From Acidobacteriota bacterium (GTDB taxonomy: Bacteria > Acidobacteriota > Thermoanaerobaculia > Multivoradales > JBCCEF01): 64,000 nt of DNA. This document shows, piece by piece, positions 25,961 to 34,290 of this stretch. Position 1 is the first letter of the stretch, and each line of letters begins with the position of its first letter. The notes under the pieces were generated by a model that did not search any database, was not told where the DNA came from, and saw only the letters and a program-made list of their open reading frames with translations. Location of the stretch: assembly GCA_039028635.1 (NCBI GenBank), contig JBCCHV010000016.1:1-64000 (forward strand), given 5' to 3'. The position numbers and the translations under genes were made by a program.

Positions 25961-27004
25961 ATGGCGAGCGCCAAGCGCATCAAGCGTCGGGTTCTGAGTG
26001 AGCTGGTGGCTCAGAACGTCGAGTTGATGCGCGGCTCCATGCCTTGGAAGGTGCGCCGCGGTCGGCGCTATCTGCGGGTCGCCTTGCGCTGGGCGGTTGC
26101 GGCGCTGGTTCCCGCCGGGCTCGCCTTGCCCTCCTACTGGGTCCTGTCGTCGCCACCGACGGTGGTGCCGGTGGCGGCTCGCGCCGATCGCTCGCCCGCG
26201 ACTCCCGAGGGCGGCAGCGAGGCCGGCGCTGGGGCGGAGGCGGCGCCGGCGCCGATCGCCGAGAGCCTGACCAGCGCTCCCCGGCCGGTGGACTCGGCAG
26301 TCTTCCCGCTCGCCGTGCGGCGAGTCGTGATCGACCCGGGGCACGGCGGCCCGAGTCCGGGAACGCGCACCCCGGCCGGCGTCAACGAGAAAGACATCAC
26401 CCTCGACATCGGTCTCCGGCTGCGGCGCCTGCTGGAAGCCGACTCCTTCGAGGTGGTGATGACCCGCGACAGCGACGTCGACGTCGCCCTGCAGGACCGT
26501 TCCCGGATCGCCAATGGCGCGAAGGCCGACCTGTTCGTGTCGATCCACGTCAACTGGATCGCCAATCAGGCCGTCCGCGGGGTCGAGACCTACTACCTCG
26601 GCTCCACCGACGATCCCATCCTGAACCAGTTCGCGGCGCGCGAGAACCGCGGTTCGGGATATTCCCTGACCGATATGCGGGACCTCCTCGAGGGCATCTT
26701 CGTGGGGGTGCGACAGCAGGAGTCGCGCGCCCTGGCGGAGGCGATTCAGACCTCGCTGCTGCGCTCCCAGCGCAAGATCAACCCGTCGGTGGTCGATCGT
26801 GGCGTCAAGACGGCGCCGTTCATCGTCTTGATGAACACCGACATGCCGGCGGTGCTGGCCGAAGTGTCTTGTCTTTCCAACGAGCAGGAAGCCGATCTGC
26901 TCGCCAAACCCCTGTACCGAGAGTTCCTGGCGGAAGCGGTGTTCGCGGGCATCCGAGCCTACTCGGACGCCCTCGAGAATCCGGAACTGAAGAGGATGAG
27001 CTGA
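25961..27004 (+). CDS. N-acetylmuramoyl-L-alanine amidase (Amidase_3)
   Basis: 347 residues. A cytosolic basic N-terminus and a transmembrane helix (about 48-68, ALRWAVAALVPAGLALPSYW) anchor it. A low-complexity linker leads to an Amidase_3 catalytic domain (about 118-340). Zinc ligands are visible as His in IDPGHGG, Glu in GVNEKD, and His in VSIHVN; the catalytic Glu is in VLAEVSCLSN. It should cleave the bond between muramic acid and the stem peptide. Unlike AmiA/B/C it carries no AMIN domain itself; the AMIN is on the upstream PilZ protein. The stop TGA shares one base with the ATG of the actin-like gene. Confidence 0.92.
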   Translation: MASAKRIKRRVLSELVAQNVELMRGSMPWKVRRGRRYLRVALRWAVAALVPAGLALPSYWVLSSPPTVVPVAARADRSPATPEGGSEAGAGAEAAPAPIAESLTSAPRPVDSAVFPLAVRRVVIDPGHGGPSPGTRTPAGVNEKDITLDIGLRLRRLLEADSFEVVMTRDSDVDVALQDRSRIANGAKADLFVSIHVNWIANQAVRGVETYYLGSTDDPILNQFAARENRGSGYSLTDMRDLLEGIFVGVRQQESRALAEAIQTSLLRSQRKINPSVVDRGVKTAPFIVLMNTDMPAVLAEVSCLSNEQEADLLAKPLYREFLAEAVFAGIRAYSDALENPELKRMS

Positions 27005-28026
27005 TGACGAAAAGCGATGACGTGCTGAGGGTGGGAATCGACCTGGGGACCTCCCGCAGCTCCGTCTCCGGATCCAACGGCGAACGCCACGTGGTGGAAA
27101 GCTATGTCGGCTGGCCGGTCGACATGGTGGCCCGCAAGGTCCTCAAGCAGGAGGTCCTGATCGGTCGCGACGCCCTCGACAACCGCTCCATGCTGGACCT
27201 CTACCGGCCCCTCGAGGAGGGGTTGATCAAGGAGGGCTCGCAGCGCGACGACGAGGCCGTCCGGGAGCTGCTGCGGCATCTTCTCAGTCTCGCCCGTGGT
27301 GAAGCCGACAACGGCAAGGTGCGAGCGGTGGTGGGAGTGCCGGCGGAAGCTCTGCGGGTCAACAAGCAGAACCTGCGCAAGGCGTTGGCCGATCTGGTCG
27401 ATGGCTTGATGATCGTTTCCGAGCCCTTCGCCGTCGCCTACGGCCTCGAAGCCCTGCTGCACAGCATGATCATCGATGTCGGTGCCGGCACCGCCGATTT
27501 CTGCGTCATGAAGGGGCGACTGCCGACGGAGGAGGACCAGCGCACCCTGACCACCGCCGGCGATTGGCTCGACCAGCAGCTCGAGCTGCAGATCGCCCAG
27601 CGCTACCCGGAAGCCAAGTTCTCCATCCACATGGTGCGCGGCTGGAAGGAGCGGCACAGCTTCGTCGGGCCGGCACCGGAGCCGGTGGTGGTGACCATGC
27701 CGGTGCACGGCAAGCCGACGGAGGTCGACATCACCGAGCCGATGCAGATGGCCTGCGAGTCGCTGCTGCCGCCGATGATCGAGACCATGGTCGATCTGCT
27801 GACGCGGGTCGAACCGGAGTACCAGGAACGGGTGCGGCGCAACATCATCCTGGCCGGCGGGACGTCCCTGATCCGCGGCCTCGACAAGCGCATCGAGCGC
27901 GAGCTGGCGGAGATCGGCGGCGGCAAGGTCAAGGTGGTCAAGGACCCGCTCTACATCGGCTCCGACGGTGGCCTCGCCATCGCCCTCGACGCCCCCGATT
28001 CGGACTGGGAGAAGCTCTCGGGCTAG
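27004..28026 (+). CDS. MamK-like bacterial actin
   Basis: 340 residues, actin/Hsp70 ATPase fold. The phosphate-1 loop is GIDLGTSRSSV, the phosphate-2 loop IIDVGAGTADFC, and the adenosine motif ILAGGTSLIRGL. From my memory of magnetosome MamK, the resemblance is unusually close across whole segments: VVGVPAEA..VNKQ, SEPFAVAYGL, EEDQRTLTTAGDWLD, FVGPAPEPV, and DITEPMQMACESLLP with PEYQ at the expected place. The length matches MamK. MreB differs at most of these positions. No other mam gene is present in the window, so a non-magnetosome filament is likely. It is translationally coupled to a wall amidase and lies two genes from a PilZ-AMIN protein. Its TAG stop lies inside the inverted repeat of the next element. 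Confidence 0.85.
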   Translation: MTKSDDVLRVGIDLGTSRSSVSGSNGERHVVESYVGWPVDMVARKVLKQEVLIGRDALDNRSMLDLYRPLEEGLIKEGSQRDDEAVRELLRHLLSLARGEADNGKVRAVVGVPAEALRVNKQNLRKALADLVDGLMIVSEPFAVAYGLEALLHSMIIDVGAGTADFCVMKGRLPTEEDQRTLTTAGDWLDQQLELQIAQRYPEAKFSIHMVRGWKERHSFVGPAPEPVVVTMPVHGKPTEVDITEPMQMACESLLPPMIETMVDLLTRVEPEYQERVRRNIILAGGTSLIRGLDKRIERELAEIGGGKVKVVKDPLYIGSDGGLAIALDAPDSDWEKLSG

Positions 28027-28260
28027 CAGGTTGCTGAAAAACTCATCGGCAACCTGCGACCGAGCCCAGACGGGCTCGGCGGCGGCTCAGCCGCCGCGAC
28101 GGGAGAGGAGGCCCAAGAACCGCGCTTCTTGGGCCGGAGCGGGACGCGCAGTCAGGGGCGCTCAGCCCGGGACGCGCAGTCAGGGCGCGTAGCCCCTCTC
28201 GGAAAGAACAGCTAGCAGCGCTGGAAAAGTCGCGAAGCGGACTTTTTCAGCAGCCTGCTA
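28024..28260. repeat. 237-bp terminal-inverted-repeat element between convergent genes
   Basis: The ends are TAGCAGGTTGCTGAAAAA (28024-28041) and its near-perfect inverse TTTTTCAGCAGCCTGCTA (28243-28260), matching at 17 of 18 positions. The TAG/CTA at each extreme is the stop codon of each flanking convergent gene. Inside are further palindromes: CGAGCCC..GGGCTCG, GGCGGCT..GCCGCC, and a perfect 10-base GGCCCAAGAA hairpin near 28110-28135. Two direct repeats of CGGGACGCGCAGTCAGGG lie near 28140-28195, and AAAGTC..GACTTT near the right end. There is no ORF. It looks like a MITE or REP-type element, or a bidirectional terminator that became mobile. Confidence 0.8.
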
Positions 28261-29247
28261 AGACGCCTTCAGCAAATCCCTCACGCCGTCGTCGCCGAGG
28301 TGCAGAGTGCGCTGCGGGAAGGGGATCTCGATGCCGGCCTCGTCGAGGGCGATCTTGGCCAGCTCGACGAGCTCGATCTCGGCCCGGCGCTCGAGGTGGG
28401 GATCGCTCAGCCAGAGGCGCAGCTCGAGGTCGACGGCGGAATCGCCGAGGCCGACGACGGCAATCTCCGGAGGACGGCGCTGGTGGCGCCGGGGAAAGTC
28501 TTCGAGCGCCGCCAGCAGAACCTCTCGGGCTCGCCGCGTGTCCTCCTTGTAGGCGATGCCGATGGGAATGTCGAGGCGCAGCTCCGGCGACAGGGTGTGA
28601 TTGATGATCTTCTGATTGATCACGTCGCGGTTGGGGAAGATAGCGTCGCGGTTCTGCACCGTGCGCAGGCGCGTCGAGCGTAGGCCGATCTCGAGCACCT
28701 CGCCGTAGGTGTCGGCGATGGTGACGCGATCGCCGGAGCGAAAGGGCCGGTCCCACAGAATCGTGATGCCCGCCATCAGGTTACTCAAGGTTTCCTGGGC
28801 GGCGAGGCCGACGGCCAGACCGGCAACGCCGAGGCCGGCCAGCAGGGAGCCGATGTTGAGCCCGATCTGGCCCGCCGCCATCACCAACCCGATCCCGAGG
28901 ATGGCGTACTTGGTCAGCCGGCCGACGATGCCCTGGAGCGCCGGGTCCGCCTGGGTGCGCCGCAGGATGCCGCAGAGAATGCGCGACACCACCTGATAGA
29001 TGACGTAGAAGACCAGCATCAGCAGGGTCGCCAGCAGCAGGTCCGGCAGCGCCTCCCGGATCTCGCGGTGGCACTGCTCGGCGAAGTTCTCCCAGGTCAT
29101 GCGTTCGAACGGGTTACCGGAGATCAGCTCCAGGCTCTCCTCCTGAGGTTCGGCAGCGGTCGCCGGCGCCGGAGTCGCGATGAGCTCCACCGGGACGGTG
29201 GTGAGAGCGGTGAACAGGCAAAGGACGAAGACGATCACTCGAAGCAC
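28258..29247 (-). CDS. MscS-family mechanosensitive channel (small)
   Basis: 329 residues. Signal/anchor at the N-terminus, a short periplasmic stretch, two transmembrane helices, then the pore helix GLGVAGLAVGLAAQETLSNLM and the MscS beta domain (ILWDRPFRSGDRVTIADTYG, STRLRTVQNRDAIFPNRDVI), ending in the alpha-beta domain. It should open as a pressure-release pore at the inner membrane. It is convergent with the actin-like gene, and its stop codon comes from the inverted repeat at 28260. A second, larger MscS is at 55522-57147. Confidence 0.93.
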   Translation of the reverse strand: MLRVIVFVLCLFTALTTVPVELIATPAPATAAEPQEESLELISGNPFERMTWENFAEQCHREIREALPDLLLATLLMLVFYVIYQVVSRILCGILRRTQADPALQGIVGRLTKYAILGIGLVMAAGQIGLNIGSLLAGLGVAGLAVGLAAQETLSNLMAGITILWDRPFRSGDRVTIADTYGEVLEIGLRSTRLRTVQNRDAIFPNRDVINQKIINHTLSPELRLDIPIGIAYKEDTRRAREVLLAALEDFPRRHQRRPPEIAVVGLGDSAVDLELRLWLSDPHLERRAEIELVELAKIALDEAGIEIPFPQRTLHLGDDGVRDLLKAS

Positions 29248-29319
29248 GGCTGTCTCCTTCGGCGAAGAGGTTCGGGAACAGGGTCCTACCTTCTACCAGA
29301 CCGGCGTCCGCGCCGGGAG

Positions 29320-30861
29320 TCACCGCTTGGGCGGGGTCTCGTCGTTGTCGGCCAGCAGAGGGCGCTGGGCGGGATCGAGATTGCTGCCACAGATCACCGT
29401 GGCGACGTGTTCGCCGGCGAGGCTGGGGGCGGCGGCGATGGCGGCGAGGCCGGCGGCGCCGGCAGGTTCCGTCACCAGGCCGGCATGACGGTGGATCTGG
29501 GCCATGGCGCGGGCGATCTCGCGGTCGTCGACCAGCACCACGTCGTCGACGATGTCGCGCAGGTCGGCGACCGCTTCGGGAATCGGAACCCGCACCCCGA
29601 GGCCGTCGGCGATGGTCTCGACCCGGGCGCTCTCCACCAGCGGGCTGCCGGCGGGAAGATGCCAGGAGTCGTGCATGGCGGGTGCTCCGGCGGCGGCGAC
29701 GCCGACCACCCGGGTCGACGGTGAAACCGCCTTGCTCCAGCAGGCGAGGCCGGCCAGCATGGCGCCGTTGCCGAGGGGAACGAACAGGGCGTCGAGGGGA
29801 TCGTCCATCGCATCGGCCCAGGAGAACAGCTCGATCGCCATCGAGCCGTGACCGGCGGTGACTTCCGGCTCGAGGCCATCCTCGACGAACCGCATGCCCT
29901 CGGCGGCGGCGAGGCGGCGACCTTCTTCCTTGGCGGCATCGAAGTCGCGGCCGGCGATCCGCACTTCGGCGCCGAGCTGGCGCATGCGCTCGACCTTGAG
30001 AGGGTTGGCCGTCTCGGCGGCCCAGACGGTGATCGGAATCTCGGCCCGGCGACCGCAGTAGGCGAGGGCCTGCCCCCAGTTACCGGCGCTGGCGGCGGCC
30101 AGCGGACGTCGGCCCTGGTCGGCCTTGTGGTGCGTCACCAGGACGCTGGCGCCACGGCCCTTGAAGCAGCGGATCGGGTTGAGGGTTTCCACCTTGAAGG
30201 TCAGGCGGACGCCGAGTTCCTCCCCGAGGGCCTCGCACTGCCACTGGGGCGAGTCGGCGAAGACCGGATCGACCAGCTCCGTGGCCTGCCGGATGCCCGG
30301 CGCCGTGATGCGGGGCTGGCGGCGCTGGGGTCCGATATAGCGGGCGCGCTCTGTCAGCGGCGCGAGATCTTCGGGCCCGGCGATGCGATCGATCATCAGG
30401 ATGCCGTCGAGGTGGTCGATCTCGTGCTGCAGGAGCTCGGCGAGGTCGGCCGGAAGGTGGCGCCAGTGGCGTCGTCGGCGGGCCGCGTCGTCGTAGTGCA
30501 GGGAAATGCTGCGGTGTCGGCGGACGCGGGCGATGCGGTCCGGTACCGACAGGCAGTCGTCCCACAGGCTGAATGTCTCGGTGCTGCGCCAGGTGATCTC
30601 TGGGTTGATCAAGGGCAACGGGCCGGCCTCGAGGTCGAGCACGATCAGGCGCTTCGAGATGCCGACCTGGGGCGCGGCCAGGCCGCGGCCGAAGCCGTGC
30701 TGCCGGCGAAACTCGGTGAGAGTGGCCGCGAGGTCGGCGATTTCGCCCGCCAGCTCGGGGTCGTCCGCCGCCACTGGAGCGGCCCGGCGATGGAGCAGCG
30801 GATGACCGACGGTGAGGATTTCGCGGGCTCGGCCGCCATCGTCGGCCGCTGGGCGTCTCAT
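29320..30861 (-). CDS. Fusion: peptide deformylase - threonine dehydratase-like PLP enzyme
   Basis: 513 residues in one uninterrupted frame. Residues 1-175 are a peptide deformylase: motif I GRGLAAPQVG (58-67), motif II WDDCLSV (Cys103; the usual EGCLS is DDCLS here), motif III QHEIDHLDG (145-153) with metal ligands His146 and His150 and catalytic Glu147. After a linker with LTERARYIGPQRR, residues about 185-505 form a fold-type II PLP enzyme like threonine/serine dehydratase: PLP lysine 234 in NPIRCFKGRGAS, a glycine-rich PLGNGAM loop, and a C-terminal CGSNLD. The first domain would remove N-terminal formyl groups; the second would deaminate hydroxy-amino acids. I know of no standard fusion of these two. 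A missed frameshift joining adjacent genes is possible, but no frame break is visible. Confidence 0.85.
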   Translation of the reverse strand: MRRPAADDGGRAREILTVGHPLLHRRAAPVAADDPELAGEIADLAATLTEFRRQHGFGRGLAAPQVGISKRLIVLDLEAGPLPLINPEITWRSTETFSLWDDCLSVPDRIARVRRHRSISLHYDDAARRRRHWRHLPADLAELLQHEIDHLDGILMIDRIAGPEDLAPLTERARYIGPQRRQPRITAPGIRQATELVDPVFADSPQWQCEALGEELGVRLTFKVETLNPIRCFKGRGASVLVTHHKADQGRRPLAAASAGNWGQALAYCGRRAEIPITVWAAETANPLKVERMRQLGAEVRIAGRDFDAAKEEGRRLAAAEGMRFVEDGLEPEVTAGHGSMAIELFSWADAMDDPLDALFVPLGNGAMLAGLACWSKAVSPSTRVVGVAAAGAPAMHDSWHLPAGSPLVESARVETIADGLGVRVPIPEAVADLRDIVDDVVLVDDREIARAMAQIHRHAGLVTEPAGAAGLAAIAAAPSLAGEHVATVICGSNLDPAQRPLLADNDETPPKR

Positions 30862-31053
30862 GATGGTTCCGGATCGGCCGTTGCTGCGGACGAAGGCTGG
30901 CAGGGGAGTATCGGGAGCGTCGTCATGTCGTGTTTCCTTGAACAGTTCTCGTCGCGGCCATCCTCCCCTATACTGCCAGCCGGAGGCGCGAATCGGGTCG
31001 CCGCCAAGACGGCCGAGGCTGGGTTCCGCGCCGCCCCTTCACAAGGAAAGCAC

Positions 31054-32325
31054 ATGAGTCACTTGGTTTTGATCGTCGACGATGAGCCGGGCATCCGCAC
31101 GGCCCTTTCTGGCATCCTCGAAGACGAGGGCTACGAAACCGTTGCCACCGGCAGTGGCAGCGAGGCCCTCAGCCTTTATCAGGGGCGCCGTCCGGACGTC
31201 GTCTTCCTCGACATCTGGCTGCCGGACCGCGACGGTCTCGAGACCCTCCAGGCACTGCGCGACGAAGATCCCTCGGCAGCGGTGATCATGATGTCCGGCC
31301 ACGGCACGGCGACCACCGCCGTCAAGGCGATCAAGATGGGGGCGATCGATTACCTCGAGAAGCCGCTGTCCTACAACCGTACCCTCGAGGCCGTCGCCGG
31401 CGCCCTCGGGCGCCGCTTGACGTCCTTGGAGCCGCTGCCCAGCCGTCAGGAAGGGGAACGCGACTACGAACCGGCGCCGCCCCTTTCGCTGCTGCGCGAG
31501 TCGCCGCGCCCACAGCGCACCTTGAGCAAGGCGACGGTGCTCTACGGCCTCGGTCTGCACTCGGGAAGTCGCACCGGGATGGCGATCCAGCCGCTGCCGC
31601 CGAACAGCGGGATTCACTTCGTGACCCTGCCGACGGGGACCCAGATTCCCTGCCACGTCGGCATGGTGGCGGATACGGACTACGCCACCACCCTGTCGCG
31701 GGACGGCGAGAACATTCGCACCGTCGAGCACCTGTTGTCGGCCCTGCATGCTTACGGGGTGACCAATCTCCTGATCAAGGTGCACGGCGAGATTCCGGTC
31801 CTCGATGGTTCGGCCGTCGAGTTCTGCAAGACCCTCGATGAGGTCGGCGTCGTCGACCAGCCGGCGCCGCGGCGGGAGCTGGTGGTCGATCGTCCCTTCC
31901 AGGTCGGCGAGGGCGACAAGTCGCTGCTCCTCGAGCCCTACGATGGCTTTGCCGTGTCCTACTTCTTGCGCTACCCACCGCCCCTCGGCGAGCAGCTCTG
32001 CGAGTTCGAGCTCGGCAGCCCGGCGGGCTATCGGGAGGAGATCGCGCCGGCCCGCACCTTCGGCTTCATGCGCGACCTCAAGATGATGAACGAGCTCGGC
32101 CTGGGCTCCGGCGGTCGCCTCGACAACTTCATCCTGGTGGGGGACGACCAGGTGATCAACACCGAGCTGCGCTTCCCGGACGAGTTCGCCCGCCACAAGG
32201 TGCTCGACATTATCGGCGACCTCTATCTGCTGGGCTATCCGATTCGTGGCAAGGTGACGGCTCGCCTCACCGGCCATCGCGACAACATTCGGGTGCTGCG
32301 CCAGATCCTGGCCCAGGCCGCCTAG
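31054..32325 (+). CDS. lpxC: Fusion: response-regulator receiver - UDP-3-O-acyl-GlcNAc deacetylase (LpxC)
   Basis: 423 residues from the ATG at 31054 (AAGGAAAG upstream). Residues 1-120 are a receiver domain with Asp9/Asp10, phospho-acceptor Asp53 in FLDIWLPD, Ser81 in MMSGHG, and Lys103 in EKP, so it should be phosphorylatable; the sequence is NtrC-like. After a linker, residues about 155-423 are LpxC: LYGLGLHSGSRTGM at the start, zinc His in TVEHLLSAL, His and Asp ligands in RHKVLDIIGD, and active-site His in TGHRDN. LpxC catalyses the committed step of lipid A synthesis and is normally controlled by proteolysis. A receiver at its N-terminus suggests two-component control. No adjacent kinase is visible. 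I recall REC-LpxC annotations in some Geobacter-like genomes. Confidence 0.92.
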   Translation: MSHLVLIVDDEPGIRTALSGILEDEGYETVATGSGSEALSLYQGRRPDVVFLDIWLPDRDGLETLQALRDEDPSAAVIMMSGHGTATTAVKAIKMGAIDYLEKPLSYNRTLEAVAGALGRRLTSLEPLPSRQEGERDYEPAPPLSLLRESPRPQRTLSKATVLYGLGLHSGSRTGMAIQPLPPNSGIHFVTLPTGTQIPCHVGMVADTDYATTLSRDGENIRTVEHLLSALHAYGVTNLLIKVHGEIPVLDGSAVEFCKTLDEVGVVDQPAPRRELVVDRPFQVGEGDKSLLLEPYDGFAVSYFLRYPPPLGEQLCEFELGSPAGYREEIAPARTFGFMRDLKMMNELGLGSGGRLDNFILVGDDQVINTELRFPDEFARHKVLDIIGDLYLLGYPIRGKVTARLTGHRDNIRVLRQILAQAA

Positions 32326-32347
32326 CCCCTGAGCGCTGGCCGGGGAC

Positions 32348-34177
32348 CTACTGGATGTAGCCCAGGCTGCGCATGGTCTCGCGCAGCTCTTCGTCGCGCG
32401 GTGAAGGCACTGGCGTGCTGTCGCCGCCGCGGCCGCGCTCGTAGGTGGCGACTTCACCCCAGGCGGTGCGCGGGAACTGCCGCCGATAGTCGGCCGAGGT
32501 GGCTTCGAGGAAGGCGCCTCGGCGCGCTCCCGGCATGTCCTGCGGCTGCGGCAGGCGGAGCAAGTGGAGCACCAGCGGCGCGATGTCATAGACCGACATG
32601 CCGTCGATTCGCCGGCCGGCCTCGAAGGCCGGACCGCGGGCGAAGAACATGCCCGCCGGTGCCCAGGTGTGGTGGTTGCGCTCGAAGTCCCAGCCGTGGT
32701 CCGAAAGCACGATCCAGTGGACCTCGTCGCCGACCTGCGCCATCAGCTCTCCGAGGCGCTGATCGGTGAGGCGGTAGCCGGCATCGACGACCTCGCCGAA
32801 GGGCCCCTCGTCGCCGCGGTTGGCGGCGAAGAAGTGGTGCAGCGGGTCTACCGGGTAAAAGGAGGCCACCGTCAGCCGTGGCGTAAAGCGCGCCATCAGG
32901 TCCGGCAGGACGTCGACCGTCGGATCGGCGAGGAGGCCTTCGATGGCGGCGAGGCGCGCGTCACCGGGGCGCAGGGCGCCGGCCGGCAGAAAGGCTCGAC
33001 GGTCGTCCTCGGTGACCTGCCGCTGTCGCCGTCGCCGGGCGCGCCGCACCTCGTCGGCGAGCTCCGGTGGGTGGGTCGAACGGCGGGCGAGATCTTGGCC
33101 GATCTGCTCGCGGAACTCTCCCGCCAACTGGATCCAGCCGAGACCGCCGGCGACGTTGAAGCCGTTGACCGGCTCCGCCGGCCAGGTGATCAGCCACTGG
33201 TAAGCGCCCACCGGGTAGAAGCGGTCGACGATGCTCCACAGGGCCTCGGCACGCCGCATGTTGCTGCTGTAGGGAATCTGCAGCGGCGGCATGGTCGGCA
33301 GTTTCTCGAGCCAGGGGAAGACTTTGTAGTTCAGCCCGGTGTGGATCGGGAACTCCTCGATACTGGGACGCAGCCCGGGCAGGCGGAACGATATGAAGCT
33401 GCGAATGCCGTGATCGGCCGGTTCCTTGCCGGTGATCAAGGTCGTCCAGACCACCGCCGAGAGGGTCGGTTCGAGGGTCTCCAAGGGGCCCCAGGTGGAC
33501 TCCTCGAGGAGCTTTCCGAAGGCCGGAAGCTCACCGGCGGCGACCGCCGGCAGCAGCACATCGTCGAGATCGGCGCCGTCGATGCAGAGCAAGATCACCG
33601 GCGTCGGCGGAGGCTCCGTCGGAGCCTGCAGCGAGATCGCCGAAGATTGCGTCTGGGGCGCGGGTGGCGCCTCTCCGGCCATCAAAACGGCGTCGCCGAA
33701 GGCCAACAGGGGCAGGGCGAGCACCACGGGAGCGAGTCGGCGGCTCTGCAACAGGCCGAGGATGCGGTGCACGACGAGGCCCAGCAGAGCGCAGGCACCG
33801 CACAAGATCGCCACGAACAGAAGCTGGCGCAGACGCGAGGCCGAAAACAGGAAGTCCGACAGCAGGCTCTGGGCGATGCCGACGTCCGGTAGGAGCAAGC
33901 AGTAGAGAGGAGCGGCGAAGGCCACCAGACCACCCGCGGCGGCGGTGGAGAAGGGCCGGCCCCGGCCGACTGCCGCCATCAAGCGTCCGGCGAGGCCGGC
34001 GAGCAGCCCGGCGAAGAGCCCGGCGAGGAGGAAGTACCCCACCAGGATGACAGCCTCCGCCGTCTGTTGATGAATGTGTGGATTGCGCCGCAGGGTCAGC
34101 GCGCCGACCAGGCCGGCGGCCGCCAGGCCGCCGAACAGTCCACACCAGAGCTGCGAGGGAGGGGAGGTCTTCTCCAT
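32348..34177 (-). CDS. Membrane-anchored alkaline-phosphatase-superfamily (nucleotide pyrophosphatase/phosphodiesterase-like) protein
   Basis: 609 residues. The first 170 residues contain five to six hydrophobic helices. From about residue 195 comes a type I phosphodiesterase/AP-superfamily domain: metal site LLCIDGADLDD, a possible nucleophile Thr in PTLSAVVWTTLITG, and WIVLSDHGWDFERNHHTW for the second metal cluster with EFPIHTGLN between. This suggests a periplasmic phosphodiesterase or phospholipid-head-group enzyme. It ends LRETMRSLGYIQ, closely like the LREQLKALGYLD end of the protein at 4252-6873. The S1-protein gene lies upstream on the same strand with about 110 bases between. Confidence 0.85.
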   Translation of the reverse strand: MEKTSPPSQLWCGLFGGLAAAGLVGALTLRRNPHIHQQTAEAVILVGYFLLAGLFAGLLAGLAGRLMAAVGRGRPFSTAAAGGLVAFAAPLYCLLLPDVGIAQSLLSDFLFSASRLRQLLFVAILCGACALLGLVVHRILGLLQSRRLAPVVLALPLLAFGDAVLMAGEAPPAPQTQSSAISLQAPTEPPPTPVILLCIDGADLDDVLLPAVAAGELPAFGKLLEESTWGPLETLEPTLSAVVWTTLITGKEPADHGIRSFISFRLPGLRPSIEEFPIHTGLNYKVFPWLEKLPTMPPLQIPYSSNMRRAEALWSIVDRFYPVGAYQWLITWPAEPVNGFNVAGGLGWIQLAGEFREQIGQDLARRSTHPPELADEVRRARRRRQRQVTEDDRRAFLPAGALRPGDARLAAIEGLLADPTVDVLPDLMARFTPRLTVASFYPVDPLHHFFAANRGDEGPFGEVVDAGYRLTDQRLGELMAQVGDEVHWIVLSDHGWDFERNHHTWAPAGMFFARGPAFEAGRRIDGMSVYDIAPLVLHLLRLPQPQDMPGARRGAFLEATSADYRRQFPRTAWGEVATYERGRGGDSTPVPSPRDEELRETMRSLGYIQ

Positions 34178-34290
34178 GGCGGATCGGCGGCCCGGGAAGG
34201 GCGTGGCTTCACCTCGCGGAGGGTCGTCGCCGGGCGCCGGCAGGGCGATGATGCCCGACCGCCCCCGCGACGACCTCGCTCATGGTCGAC

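Noticed and set aside
24161-28026. A magnetosome gene cluster
   Set aside because: Only the actin resembles a mam product; no MamA, MamB, MamE or similar gene is present in the window.
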